Notes under the pieces: model-generated
Told to the model about the DNA's origin: nothing
Database searches by the model: none
The model's input: the letters and a program-made list of their open reading frames with translations, nothing else
Source: Usnea hakonensis
Lineage: Eukaryota; Ascomycota; Lecanoromycetes; Lecanorales; Parmeliaceae
DNA length: 64,000 nucleotides
Reading direction: 5' to 3'
Assembly (NCBI GenBank): GCA_013423325.1
Contig: BLJB01000184.1
Span: 1-64,000, forward strand
Made by a program: the position numbers and the translations under genes
Shown: piece by piece, positions 36,633 to 48,782 of the stretch
How positions within the stretch are numbered: position 1 is the stretch's first letter
How the letters are laid out: each line of letters starts with the position of its first letter

Positions 36633-37217
36633 TCAAATTCCCCATGAAACCCGAAATACAACATGCACACCGAGGTTGGGGAGAGGACTGCTGAACGAAG
36701 ACCCAAACGTATCGAAGCGAGTGAAATACATGTCATAGGTCCCGGTAAACCCCATTGCCGTCACCGTCAACATGTTCCTTGCGAAGTTCCGCACAAAAGC
36801 CCAGGGAATGCCTTGCGTTACGCGGTTGTCGAGCACAATGTGCATTGACAATTGCAGAGGTCCCATGGTCATCATCAGGCTTTGCTGAGGCTCCATAGAA
36901 CCCCAGGCATCGAGCGCGTTAGCTAAGACGGCATTGTAGAATCTGTCGAGTGAGTAGGCCGCCGCTGTGATTGGAATGTGGCAGGTCTCCAGGATGATCC
37001 CTCTAATCCATAGGTCGTCGTCTTGCTCATCGTCTCGTATGACCAAAGTATTTGCCAACTTGAGTGGCACATGGTGGCTCTCTGGCCCCCTCCCTTGAGA
37101 CGGCGGGTGTTGTGGTAGAATGGAATGCTTATCGCCACGTGGTAGATTAGAGGCGTATGTTCTGGCATTGAAGAAAAGGAGTATGCTATCAATACAAAAA
37201 GCCAAAGACACGTGCAT
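36633..37217 (-). CDS. Small fungal hypothetical protein, possibly secreted
   Basis: A single open frame of 194 aa. The body has an ordered, amphipathic look: SLDRFYNAVLANALDAWGS, then MGPLQLSMHIVLDN, IPWAFVRNFARNMLTVTAMGFTGTYDMYFTR and an ending GVHVVFRV. I recall this pattern from unnamed small proteins of ascomycetes. The proposed N-terminus (Met at 37,217, then LAFCIDSILLFF) is hydrophobic enough for a weak signal peptide but carries an Asp. An overlapping frame starting at 37,297 (MAFNPSSITKADPKALF) could be a first exon joined by an intron I could not place. Function unknown. Confidence 0.55.
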   Translation of the reverse strand: MHVSLAFCIDSILLFFNARTYASNLPRGDKHSILPQHPPSQGRGPESHHVPLKLANTLVIRDDEQDDDLWIRGIILETCHIPITAAAYSLDRFYNAVLANALDAWGSMEPQQSLMMTMGPLQLSMHIVLDNRVTQGIPWAFVRNFARNMLTVTAMGFTGTYDMYFTRFDTFGSSFSSPLPNLGVHVVFRVSWGI

Positions 37218-37495
37218 GCTGAAAGACCAGTATCAATTGCATAGCGAAATAAAGCCTTCGGATCTGCTTTTGTGATGCTTGATGGATTAAATGCCATTCT
37301 TGACTATGGAGTTGTTTTTATCTGGCGCTCTTACAGCACGATCGACCCACTCATTGGCGCAGCTCAGCGATCATCAAGCGCATATTGGCAAAAACGATAA
37401 CGAGGCGCATGATATCTATGAGCTGATAGGTGGTTAAAATGAAGCGCTCTTGTTCGCGCGGCCCCCTGGCCGTGGCTTTTTGTCCTAGGGCAGGT

Positions 37496-38590
37496 CTACC
37501 CTGGGAATGCCAAATGCTCCTGGTCCCACGCTTCTCTTTCGCCGGGTTTCCGAGAGTCAGGAGCCTTAGAGTGCTGGACTCGGATTTTGACGCCCCAAGC
37601 ACTCCTACCATTCGTTGCTTTTGCGGCACGATCCGCCTCATCGGCGCTTGCGAAATCAACGAAAAGATACCGATGGTTCCAAGCATCCCGGTCACCAAAT
37701 GCAGGTGTTCGTGGGATGACGACCTTACTGACAGCCTCCCTGCCAGTTTGTCAGCGGGACGGAGGCACTACCAACACGGAGGGCAATACGCACACAGTGT
37801 ACCCATTGAAAAGTTTGCGGACGTCAACGTCGACCGTGTGGTGGTCTGGCATGTGAGGCAATCCTCCAATGAATAATCGCCGACCTTGTTCACTGTATCC
37901 TTTCCAGTGCTCTGGAGCATCGCTCCTGACCCAGCGATCAAACGCTGGCCGAGGGTCATCCCGTGCACCGTGCGAAAGCCGGTCAGGTTCCGGCTGTGGG
38001 CGTTTCTTTCTTGACCGAGCGACACCAGGTCCTACCTTGATCGGACGCCCAAGGCAGTCCTTCCCATTCATTGTTTGAATAGCTCGGTCAGCCTCTTCCT
38101 TTGTCGCAAGCTCCACAAAGCAGTATGATGGATTTCTTCCGGAAAAGGGATCGATAGACATGCTGATGTGCTCTCTGTCATATATTAGTGCATAGACAAT
38201 TACAACGACCCAAATGAAGGTTTACATTTGGTAGTCATCCTCTCCAAACAGCAATTCTACATCCCGTGTCTTGGCCATGTAAGGCATGTTGCCAATGTAG
38301 AGTCGTCTACCTTCAGCAATAGCTTGCAACGTATCTGGGTCATCCTCTCCTCTCCCTGTCTCTCGACTGATGGGTTGTTTGGGATTTCTCTCCTTTGGAT
38401 CCTTGCTCTTGCCCCATGAATCACGTTGGCGGATGTAGTCTGGCTTGGAGCGCGGATCTGGTGTCCCTGTGGCTGCATTGTTGCCAGAGGTTGGTGGTGA
38501 GTCAATCTTGGTACGCCAATTGCTTGAAAGTTCAGAGCGGCTTGCTGTTCGATTGGCGCTTTGCCGAGGGGGATCTGTGAGCATACGCAT
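37496..38590 (-). CDS. Two-RRM RNA-binding protein
   Basis: Likely binds single-stranded RNA. Exons 38,590-38,226, 38,174-37,803 and 37,739-37,496 keep phase and give 326 aa. An N-terminal region rich in Ser, Arg and Lys precedes RRM1 (about 93-172), with RNP2 RRLYIGNM and RNP1 region SYCFVEL. A basic RSRKKRPQPEP linker leads to RRM2 (about 218-310), with RNP2 RRLFIGGL and RNP1 region HRYLFVDF, then a short charged tail. Each RRM is interrupted by one intron. The layout resembles the tandem-RRM fungal proteins often labelled nucleic-acid-binding or multiple RNA-binding domain proteins; I cannot assign an ortholog. The start is uncertain: an upstream exon ending near 38,645 (ERCQ before GTAAAT) could replace the Met at 38,590. 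Confidence 0.8.
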
Positions 38591-39419
38591 GATGCAGAAG
38601 GAGCAGTGTATGGAGGCAGGAGGAGCAGTATATAAATTTACTTGACACCGTTCGATGAACTTAAGCCCATCAGTCAAGATCAAAGATTTGTTTTAAGCGA
38701 ATTTGTGGAGGAATCGTTTGCAAGAATGCGCAGTCAGTACGAGGGAGTACAGAAATGTAAACATGCAGGCTCTCTCGGCGACAAATTGTTATCCCCGAAC
38801 GAGGCTTTTTGTACGATGACCCCTCGGACCATCTCGTCGACAAGATGAAATTAGAACTACCAAACCCGGACTAGTGTAAGGGCTCAATCCACAAGTGTAG
38901 ACTTTGCAAACCTATCAACCCTGTTCATAGGTACCGTATTCATAGATGATTGTTCAACTAGGATACCAGTCCTGACGTGTCTAATAAGACCCATGTATAC
39001 ATATTCGCGCTCCTACTCCCTCATAAACATCATCGTCGACAACGCAGGAATGTCAAACCAGTCAATGCGGTCTACAGATCGCCCTCATATCCATGGGCTG
39101 TCTCTTTTGTTTAGTCGAGCAACGTCCACCTTTCGCTTGACAATCTCGTCTAGCGATGAGTCTTTGTTTATCAACGAGGGTTAGCATTCAGGCTTCGCTC
39201 ATACCTTGAAAATTGATTCTTGGTTCGCTGCTTTCGTGAAGTACCAGTTCCCAACGCTGCTTTCTTGGACTGCAGTCTGTGGGAATTGCAACCTGATTCT
39301 GTGATTCTGGACGTCTTTGACCCTCTAAAAAAGCCCACCCCAGTCCCTTCTAGGTTAACCGCGCTCTTTGCATACTTGACCTTAGCTCCGAAACCGTGAC
39401 TGAACGCTTTATGGAAGTA
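38591..39419. other. Intergenic, 0.8 kb
   Basis: 5' flank of the RRM gene and 3' flank of the small minus-strand frame that follows. Only short frames in all directions. No repeat or RNA gene seen. Confidence 0.4.
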
Positions 39420-39695
39420 TCAGTCATCGAAGAGCTCAGGTATCATTTGCTCCATGGCCTTCAGCGCTCGCTTGCCCACATCGTCAACAACATCGTCGTG
39501 CATCAGTCCCGCCTTCTCCCTTCCCATAGTACCCAGCATCCCCGAAGCGCGGTGTAAATTCATCGACAATCTTTTATCAATTCTGACGGCATAGCGACAA
39601 TGTGACATCGCTGTTTCATCAGAAGGGTCTCGATCCTTATGAGAAAATCGTATATTGCCGGAGAACACTTCTTGGCTGCCGTAACAATCCCGCAC
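39420..39695 (-). CDS. Unrecognised small protein or 3' exon
   Basis: An open minus-strand frame of about 91 aa. The start listed is not certain; the frame is open up to about 39,722 after a CCTAG acceptor-like site. The C-terminal half (HRASGMLGTMGREKAGLM, then acidic VVDDVGKRALKAMEQMIPELFDD) looks like helical coding sequence. Just upstream, in another frame, an ATG at about 39,750 opens a short basic peptide with Arg, Ser and Leu spacing like a mitochondrial presequence. Joining the two needs an intron or frameshift I cannot locate. Not recognised. Confidence 0.35.
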   Translation of the reverse strand: MRDCYGSQEVFSGNIRFSHKDRDPSDETAMSHCRYAVRIDKRLSMNLHRASGMLGTMGREKAGLMHDDVVDDVGKRALKAMEQMIPELFDD

Positions 39696-39862
39696 TAGCG
39701 GTGGTTGAGCTAAGACGATCTAGGCGATAAAGTAAACAACTCGTCATTTCTGCGATAACAAACAATTGAGAGCACCACAAAACTTTCGCAAATTTCACAG
39801 CATCTCACTCAAGTATACTACATTTTCATTGCAAGAGCAAGCACTCTGTCACCTCTCCAATA

Positions 39863-41930
39863 ATGGCTACGCCTCGGCGGCGGTCTTCTCGCATCAAGGG
39901 CGAAACACCTGTGAGTAAACAGCAATGGCAGCAGTCTGCCTAGCTCCCATCGAGATCAACCCCATGGCACAGGAGTATATACTGACCGTCTCAAGTTTCG
40001 CCCTGATGTGACGCCTATTGCGAGCAAGCTCTCTTCCCTCCTTGAGCGAGACGAGTCGCCTCCAAATGGCGCCCCACGTTCCCTCAACACTCTCGTCTCC
40101 TCACCTTTGGCCCCTCCGAACACTGCTTTGGTGCAAGGTCCCGTTGCTGGTCAGCCTGCGCCGGTCAAGACACCTCAGACGGCTTCTCGCATACAGCCCT
40201 CTATGGAGGATATGCACCCAAGCAAAGTCCACCAGAGTACTATAAAGCCATCGGCGTCTCGTCATGGCTTCGGAAATATCCTTTCGCGAATGACTGATTC
40301 TCCTACCAAAACTACACCCACAGCACTTCTCCAACAGACTCCGTCGAAATCGAAGATTTCCATGCCTGGAAAACTGACTTCACCGACCTTTGACTTTTGC
40401 TTCGAGCGCCCAGAATCGGACCTCAGCGTCGAGGCACAGAAGATCATGGACAGTGTGCGAGAAGAAGCTGCAAAAATAAAACTACAAATGATAGAAGAAC
40501 GAAGCAAACAAGAACACAATGATGGCGAGACGGACCAGCTCTACGGGGTTGGTGGTCGGAAGATTGCAAAGCCCAAACGCAAGACTGGACGATACAGTGA
40601 TGTTCACAAGCAAGAGTTCAGAAAGATGGATTCCATTGCCGGACATGCGTCACTCTGGAAGAATAAGATCGAGACTAATGCCTCTTCCCTGAAGCGAAGC
40701 CCATCAAAAGCAGGGTTCGACGAGCCTCTTGGGAAACTTCCTCGATCGAAGTCACTCAAAACATTTGGGAGGCAGAGTCCGAGCGACCGGCTTGAGAACA
40801 CTCTATCGGGCAAGCGGGCCAAACAGAATCGCTACGATGACACGTCTTCGGCCAGAACCGTCGCACACGACGCTGACTCGGACGCAGATACTGCGCAGAC
40901 GACATCTGCAAAGGTGAAGCCTCAGCCCGGCTTGCCAAGCGCCGTCACCACTCCTACAAAGGCATCTTTGGCTCGCTCAGCTAGCGTAAAGTCAATGAAG
41001 ACATCCATGATCCCATCTTTGAGTAGATCTGCGTCTACGAGGACTCTCAAAAGCCCAGCAGCGCCAAAGACTGAAGGGAGTAACAAGTATCTATCTTCTT
41101 TCTCACGCTTTGGCAGCATGAAGTCCATTCTACATCGCTCCCAGCCCAAGTTCTCCGGTGATCCTACAAAGATTGCAGCGGGCACTCACCTACCACTCCC
41201 TCAAGGCAAACTTGATCTTGAAAAAGAACTTCCTAGTCTTCCCAGCACCCCGTCGATGGGGCTGCATCATTCTCCTACGATGAAGCGAGTCGGCTTCACT
41301 TCCAGCACAAAGTCTCAACATGATCTCATGGCCAATTCGCCATCTCCAACCAAGATTCCCACACCTCATCTACAACATGAATCGCAGCAATCAGAGGAAA
41401 CCTCTGAGAACCTCGATTCGATCTCGTATCCCGATCTAGGCAGCTCGCCCAACATCACCACCCGCACCAAAATACCCAGAGCATCCACGCCTGGCGACTT
41501 CACCTTCCGCTCCGAAAAGACGATGGATTTCACCACCACATCACCTACCACAGTTGCCAGCCCAGGGAGCACCATCCGTCACGTCCGTCCAAGCGGCATC
41601 TCGACGCCTCTCTCTGCCTTCACTAACCTCCCTTCCATTCCACACGGCATGTCAAACAAGAAGCGGCGTCGCGTCGAATCCGACACCGAAGCCGAAGAGG
41701 AAGAGAACATTGACCCCACGGCAACGGTTGAAACTGATGACGACCAGCCAAAGTCCAAGAAACAGCGCATGAACGGAGCGCAAGAGAGGACGGCGGAGGC
41801 TCCCTCCCCATCAAAGAGACGTGCAACCGGGAGCAGAATCCCAAAGCTTGGCGGTCCCAAGGAGAACGCGAGAAAGGGTATCAGCTTGGGAAGATTGAAC
41901 ATGCTTGCGAGGCCTAAGGACAGGCGATAG
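39863..41930 (+). CDS. Conserved-looking disordered nuclear protein with KEN box
   Basis: Exons 39,863-39,910 (MATPRRRSSRIKGETP) and 39,996-41,930, joined across a GTGAGT...CTCAAG intron, give 660 aa. The protein is rich in Ser, Pro, Thr and Lys and has no globular domain that I recognise. It contains many S/T-P sites with nearby Lys/Arg (SPSKAGF, TPTKASL, SPSPTKIPTP), basic clusters fit for nuclear import (KKRRRVES, KPKRKTGR, SKKQRMNG), one predicted helix (SVREEAAKIKLQMIEERSK, about 170-190), and near the C-terminus a KEN tripeptide (GPKENARKG) followed by SLGRLNMLARPK. CDK-type sites plus a KEN box suggest a cell-cycle-controlled nuclear protein degraded by APC/C. This is inference; no ortholog recognised. 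Confidence 0.75.
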
Positions 41931-42863
41931 ATGATGAATGAGCCGTGTCGAAACTTTAAGAAATGTCGGGGGAATCTGCGAGCAAAGTTTTTTTCACCTT
42001 TTCTCTCACTGTCCCCCAAACAAGAATGCTACGATATCATTGATGCCTGGACGAGAAAGAAAATGCAGTTGCGGTTTTAAAAGCGGGTTTTCCTTTCTCT
42101 GCAATGTCGTTTTTACCTACTTTCCAATTTGTACAATCCTTTTTTTTTTTTTCGAAGGCGCACTCCCCTTCTAGAAGGAGGTCTTTCAGACGAGTGGTCT
42201 GGTATTTACCTATAATGGCGAATGCAGGTAGATAGATCCCGAGAGCGGAACGTATGTAGGTCAATACTCGTACGTACGTACGGCGTGGATTTATCGGTTC
42301 TCTGCGTTGATGTTCAAAACATGCCGTCATTAGGGGCCGAAGTTCGGGTTCAGAAGTCTGGAGGGAGGGAGGGAACAGAAGGACTTTACTACGGTAGTCC
42401 AAGGTACTTATTCTAAGGTAGAATGAAATGAAATGAAAAGCAACAAAAGCATACCTGCGTCAGAGACTTGTGCTAAAAAAAGATGCGTTAATGGCTACTC
42501 TTCAGTCTTGCATACATATAGTAAGAAAATGTCGTCGTTCCCCGCCTTCTATTTCCCCAAAAGTAGACTTTTAGAATTCAATGAACTTTGGCCCTCTAAT
42601 CAGTACCGCTTATCGCGAATGCTTTGCTTCTTGGTGTGCTTACCGCTACCTGAGTTTACTGTAAATTGAGCGGGAAAAAGAAGCCGACCTGGACCGCCGT
42701 ATCAATCAATGCTGCGATAAAAGAGGAACGAACGCACGCTCAATCGCTAATATGCAGCAGTATCAATGCATTATTCCGTTCCTTTCCGCCTTAGAGAGCT
42801 GTCCTTTTCACTCCTTAATATCCTTCCCACCAGTGGCCAAGAGCAAAAGTCCGATGTTGCAAA
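41931..42863. other. 3' spacer between convergent genes
   Basis: Between the stops of the KEN-box protein and MOT1. A T13 run near 42,140. Short frames only; no gene seen. Confidence 0.45.
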
Positions 42864-45800
42864 TCACATCTTCATCGTCTTCAAGAATCCTCCCAGATCA
42901 AATTCCTCCTCATAAGCCCTCTCGTCCCACAACTCCCCCAAGTCGTCCAGCCAGCCTTTCTTGCCTTTCTCCTTGACTTCACCCGTGGTCACGTCCACCA
43001 TGTCTTCTTCCCTGCCTTCCGTGTTCTTGTCGTCGAGTGTGCTGGCGGATACCGTCTCGCCGAGATTAAAAAGATCGAGGATTTGATCGGTTTCCATGGT
43101 TGCGAGGCCGGCGTTTTGTTGGTTCACCACCGTGGAAGCAACGTCGATCTTGAAGCGTTGGAGACTATGCAAACATCGGGGTTAGCTTTTACCAATTTGA
43201 TGGAGTAAATGCGGGTCGGGGAGATTAGGGAATTACATACTTCAGAATCTTCTCCTCCAACGTGCCCCGCGTGACCAGTCTATACACGTTCACAACCTTC
43301 TTCTGTCCAATCCTATGCGCGCGGTCCATAGCCTGCATGTCTTTTTGCGGATTCCAGTCGTGCTCAACGAAGATGACAGTATCTGCGCCGGTCAGGTTTA
43401 ATCCTAGCCCGCCGACGCTGGTAGTCAACAACAAGCAGTCATAGCTAGGGTCTGTGTTGAACTGATTGACGATGTTTTGACGCTTGTTGGCTTCCACGCT
43501 GCCATCCAGACGCAGATACTGAACAGAGGGGAGAAGAGCGCGCAGGACATCGTTAGCGACCATATCAAGCATCTCTTTCATTTGGCAGAAAATGAGGGCG
43601 CGGTGGGGAGAGACGAAATTATTGTTTTCGGCAGGATCAGTGCCGATACCGCAGTCTACCAACAAGTCGCGCAGAGCTGTAAGCTTAGGTGCGTGGGCAA
43701 CATCTTTGAGACTGGAGTTCTGGCGAGCAAGTTGAGACTGTATGGCAGCGTACTGCTTGTGGTCTTCTTTCACGACGAGAGATGGCGAGTTGCATAGCTT
43801 GCGCATATATTGTAGAGCTTGGAAGATATGCTGTTTGGCTTCTTTGCTGTCGCTACCGGCTTTATCGGTGAGGGTCTTTCGCTCCTTCTTGGCAAAGTCT
43901 TCGAAAAGCTTCTTTTGTAAGTCAGAGAGGTCGCAGTAGTAATTTTGGAGGATCTTAGGCGGGAGATCGTCGAGCACTTCCTCTTTCAGGCGACGAAGAA
44001 GAAAGGGTAGGACTTGTTTGTGCAAGGCCTCAATGGCAAGAGCGCCGGCCTCTTGTTCCTTAGAGGAGGACTTGCTAAAGCGAGACGCGGCTATTGGTTT
44101 GGCAAATCGGTCGAGAAACACCTTTTCCGTACCAAGGAAGCCGGGCATCAGAAAGTCGAAGAGGGACCATAGTTCCAGAACGTTATTTTGTATGGGGGTT
44201 CCGGAAAGAATGAGACGATGATTGCTGGCCAGTCGCTTGACCGCCATGCTGGTTTTGGCTTTCGGGTTCTTGATGAGATGGCCCTCGTCAAGGACACAGT
44301 AATTCCAACTGATTGGTGCAAAGACGTCGATATCATTCCTACATATATCGTAGGATGTGATGACGACATCGGTCCTGCCAAGCTGGTCTCTCATTCTGAC
44401 CCTGTCCGCGGTGGGCCCTACATAAGCCATGCAGGACAAGAATGGGGCAAACTGTTGGATCTCTTGCTGCCAATGGCCCGAAAGCGTTGGTGGGCAGACA
44501 ATGAGGGATGGGAGTCTTCGAACGTCTGAAGCGTTGGTCTTCGCATACTCCTCAGCTCGGAGATGGTGGTCACTCGCTACAATACACAGCGTCTGCAGTG
44601 TCTTTCCAAGACCCATGTCGTCACAGAGGATACCATGAAGGTGATAATGATTTAGAAAAGCGAGCCAGTTCACGCCCTCTTGCTGATAGGATCGTAATTC
44701 GGCTTTGATGGCCACTGGAACTTCGAAAGGTTCAACCTTTTTAAAGTCGAGCATTTGCGATATAAATTTTCGTTCTCGATCCCTACCCTTAAGTAGTGAT
44801 TCAGGAAATCCTGGTGGATCTGGTATGCCAGCCTCTAGAGGCACAAGCTTCACTAAAGTGGCGAAAGTCGTAGTTGCGATCAGCCGGACATCGTTGTCAG
44901 AATCGCTCATACGGCCCAGCACAGGGACTATAAGGAAGATAACGTAGGGTAGGATGCTATCTTCCATCACATGTATGAGATGATACACCAGCTCTATCGC
45001 ACCCTGTCTACAATGTAGGTCATCGGAGTTGCTGAATGGGAGAACCTGCTCAACCAGCATAGTCATGCCTTCGATCCTCAAGACACTGCATATTGTCGCG
45101 AAGCACTTGGCAGCTGCATACCGAAAGATTGACAATCGGCTACGTAGTGCTTTGGCGATTAGAGGCATTAATTCCGTGATGAAAGGATGAAGAGTCGAAT
45201 CGATTTTCGGAACTAGCGCGCGTAGTATCGAGAGGCCATCTACAACCTCCTGACCAAATTCCGCATTATCTTCAAGGTCCATCGGTGAGTCGTCGCCGAA
45301 GGCTTGACGAAGAGGTGTCTCGATCTTAGATCTTAATACAGGCGCTTTTGCGAAGAGCTGAGTACCAAAAAGCTGGCAAAGTTGGTCCAGCGCTTCCTTA
45401 GTACCTCGCCGGGTGATCCTTGCACTTTTGGCTTCCTTTTCGTAGTCAGACGTATTGGCATAGTCTTTTCGATCTTCTTCTTTGTGGAGTGATAGAATAA
45501 CATCCGACTTGGTTGCATTATTGCGAAATTCTGGGGTCTCGGACGTGTCGATGCAGTAGAAACTCATCAGATTTGCAGTGACCTTGTCAGCAGGACCACG
45601 CTTTTGCGTAGATGCGTAATGATTGAGGAGGATTGCGATCGAAAAAGCTGATCGGTTTTGCAAGTCTACATTCTCTTCCATCTTGATGCTGTCCATGACA
45701 CCTTTGATGAGGCTGCTCGGCTTCTTTGGAATTTCTGCAATAGCAATTAGCGCAGAAGCAGCAGTGGCTCTGATGCGCATATCTCTTTCAAGTTTGACCT

Positions 45801-48782
45801 TTTTGGCTTCGTCGATTGCTTCAACGGCGGCTATGCGAGCGTCCTTGAGGATCTGGGCTGAGGTGATCCGGTGAGCCGGAGTAAGAGTCTTCCTTAATCG
45901 GTCAAACTCGGCGCCCACGCAAGCTTCCGCATTAGACAAGGAAAAGGCAGTTGGGCCAGCCCCCATCTCACCTTGTACCACAATGGCGAGAGACGGCAAT
46001 TTAGTTTGAGATATATGTCCATGATCTCGGAAGGCGTTCTGTAATGCTTGGCATTGAGCTCGCACAATCCTCAGGTACGGCAAGACATCGCTATAGCTTC
46101 CAGATCGTTCACCATCGAGGACCGGCGCAAGTGACGCGTATATTTTGGCGGCTCTGTCTGAAGACACGGAGAGTTGTCGGGCATATTCCTCAATGATCAG
46201 CCCAGACATCATCTGTGTTGTTGAAAAAGGCGACCGTAGACTATCAGCAATTGAAGTCAAGTTTTTCTCAAGAGACGGATGGAGAGCTAATGCTCGAGCG
46301 AAGGCTTTGGCAGCGAATATTCTGGATCGAATCAGCACATCAACGCCTACGAGGTCAACGTCTCCTGAGATCATATGTCCGTCGACGTTGTGGGCTGATG
46401 AGGGGGGCTCCTCCTTCTTTTCGGACCGTTTTCTCCGCTTTGTGGCTGGTTCGGTAGCCTGTTGCGACGCGGCTTTGATCATTTCCGAATTAGGTGGCCC
46501 ATAAAGCTGCCCAGAAGGCTTCATGAAATAGCATAGTTCAATCGGCAAAGGGTTCCGAGAAGTGCCAATTGGGTGAACAGCTAAGACAAACAAGTCCTGC
46601 ATGTGCACTAAGAAACTAGAAGTGGTTTCCGGGTCATCTTTCTCCACAAGAGCTTCCAATAGAGAATTCCAGACTTCAAGCGACAGATTGAGTGTCGTTT
46701 CGTTGCGCTCCACGAGCAGATTCTGATAGACAAGCCTGAGTATTCTCCCATTCACCCAGCCCCTTGTATTCGGACTACCGATTTGCAGAAACGTCTGTAA
46801 AGCGCGAAGGACGGCAGAACGTACGCTAGTAATTGTGTGTCGAAGGAAGGGGTACAATCTCGGAACAAGGTTGGTGAACGAATGATCCTCGTCTTTCGCG
46901 GCGTTACCCTGCATTGCGACCAACACTTCTGGAAAACTGCAAAGCTTGGCTAGAAGATCCATTACAGATCCAGTACTCGCGCTGAGGTCGTCTCGAATAT
47001 CTGACAGGCAGTCCCAGACAATGGTCATAAGAATTTCAAGTGCAGCAGGACGGAGAGTAACGAACTCTCTGGCGATGGGAATCAGAGTAGCAGCACTGAC
47101 AGCCCGAACATCGTCGTCGAAGTCTGCCAGGCCTTTCATTACTGCGTCTACGACACCGTCCATAAGGCCGCTGCCTTTTACGAGTAGGTCGCTCCGAACT
47201 GCCACGAGATACCGAAGCCCGATCATGCCCCCGTGACACACCTCCCATATACGATTCGTGAGCTGTAATCCTGTCTGCATGACCATACGATAGAGTACTT
47301 GATAGACCGAGGTTACCGTCGCGGCTTCCAGATGCGCCATGAGAGCACCAAGGGTCTGTCCAACAGTCTCACGAATCGGCGCGACGACATTATCAGAAAT
47401 GTAGTCTCCAAAGCGATCCAGCATCAAGACTGCGCATAAGCGACAGGCTAAATCATCTAGCCATCTGTCGTTGACCCGATCATTAACAGCCCTGCATCTT
47501 CCGCGCTCACGACCAGCGCCACTACCATGGACGCGGATGACTTCACGTAAACCCATAGCTGCTCCGTGCCGGATCTCCCAATGGTGGTCGAAGAGATCGA
47601 CAGCAAGTACCTCGCACAACCGTTCGAATGGCCAGCCATGTCCGTCTTCCTCAGCTTCGCTTTGCAAGACAGACTTCTCGGGAACAATTGAGCCTTTGAA
47701 ATCCGAAATAATCTTGGCGTCCTCGTCAACGTTTGCGCGAGTCAATGAGAACATATCAGTGTCGCCGTCGGCGTCCATTTCCTGTTTTATGCTAGATTTA
47801 ATTGCAAAAGGTTCAGATGAAGCGGGGGTGATGGGTGTGTTGTTACTTGGTCGGCGAGCTCCAAGATCCACCACCCTGACTTTACTCGCCTGTGATTTGG
47901 CGTCAAGCTTCTTTTTCCTCTTCAACTGATTGAGCTGACGCTTGCTAAGTCCGGATCCATCAGCTGATGCGTGGGCAGGATCTCCTCCGGGAGTGAAGGG
48001 GCTTGGCGACCGCATCGCCTGGTCATCTGATATCATGCTTTCAGATGTGTCGACTTTGGGCATCATCGGCGGCACGCGGCTAGCGTATGCGTCGGTCTTG
48101 GGAATGTTCATCTCGCGAAGGATCTTGGAAATCTGTTTGTCGATGTTTCCGCCAGAAAGGCCTAAGGTGGCATTTGAAACCCTCCTTTGGAAGTCCAGCC
48201 TTGTCGCTGGATCCATAGATGCAACGGCATAGTCTTGCTCTTTGCCCCCACTACCTAATAACTTCTTTCCGTTGGCTAGAATGGCTGTGAGGTCGAGCGT
48301 CTTCAGCTGTAGTTGAGTCTCGGCCAGAGCAGAGGCAGGGAGGTGAGAAGTCTCATCTACACCTTGGTCTTTGATGGATTCATTGACTTCGGAGCCGTCG
48401 TCAGCATTAGGGTCGAAAAGACTTTCGTTTTCGACGATGCCGCCGATAGCTTTGGCAGCAGCAGTGCGTGTATCCCATGATTTAGATTTCAGAAATGGAA
48501 GGACTCGGGTTAAGAGATTAAAGAGTTCGTCTGGATGTTGTTTCTGAACATCACCGAGTTGCTGGGCTGCAGTGTTTCTGATGAGTTGTGTGGAGCCTGT
48601 CTCAAGAAGCCTGGTAGGACAAAAAAAGTTAGCCGAGGTCAGGGTCAGGATCAGGGTCAGGGCCATTTTTATGCAGCCCAGTCATACGTTACTAGGCGAT
48701 CTAGTCTGCACGTGATTATTAGTTTTTCGAGGATCCAATGGATAAAGAGGAGTTTAAGGTGGCTGACTCACCTCGAGGTCAT
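42864..48782 (-). CDS. mot1: MOT1/BTAF1, TBP-removing Swi2/Snf2 ATPase
   Basis: Nuclear ATPase that strips TATA-binding protein from DNA. Exons 48,782-48,772 (11 nt), 48,705-48,688 (18 nt), 48,610-43,241 and 43,164-42,864 keep phase and give 1,899 aa, normal for the family. The spliced N-terminus reads MTSRLDRLVTLLETGSTQ, the family hallmark. HEAT repeats fill the first two-thirds, with acidic and KRKKK insertions near 230-260. The Snf2 ATPase core begins about 1,330: DDMGLGKTLQTL (Walker A), DEGH (Walker B), SGTPIQNN, then the second lobe with LLLTTSVGGLGLNL and QAMDRAHRIGQKK. The last exon adds the LQRFKIDVASTVV bridge and a DDLGELWDE tail. The open frame before 48,610 (MALTLILTL...) is intron. 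Divergent from the kinase gene. Confidence 0.96.

Noticed and set aside
48611..48666. Hydrophobic N-terminal extension MALTLILTLT of the MOT1 frame
   Set aside because: It is the translated end of intron 2. The spliced model gives the conserved family start instead.
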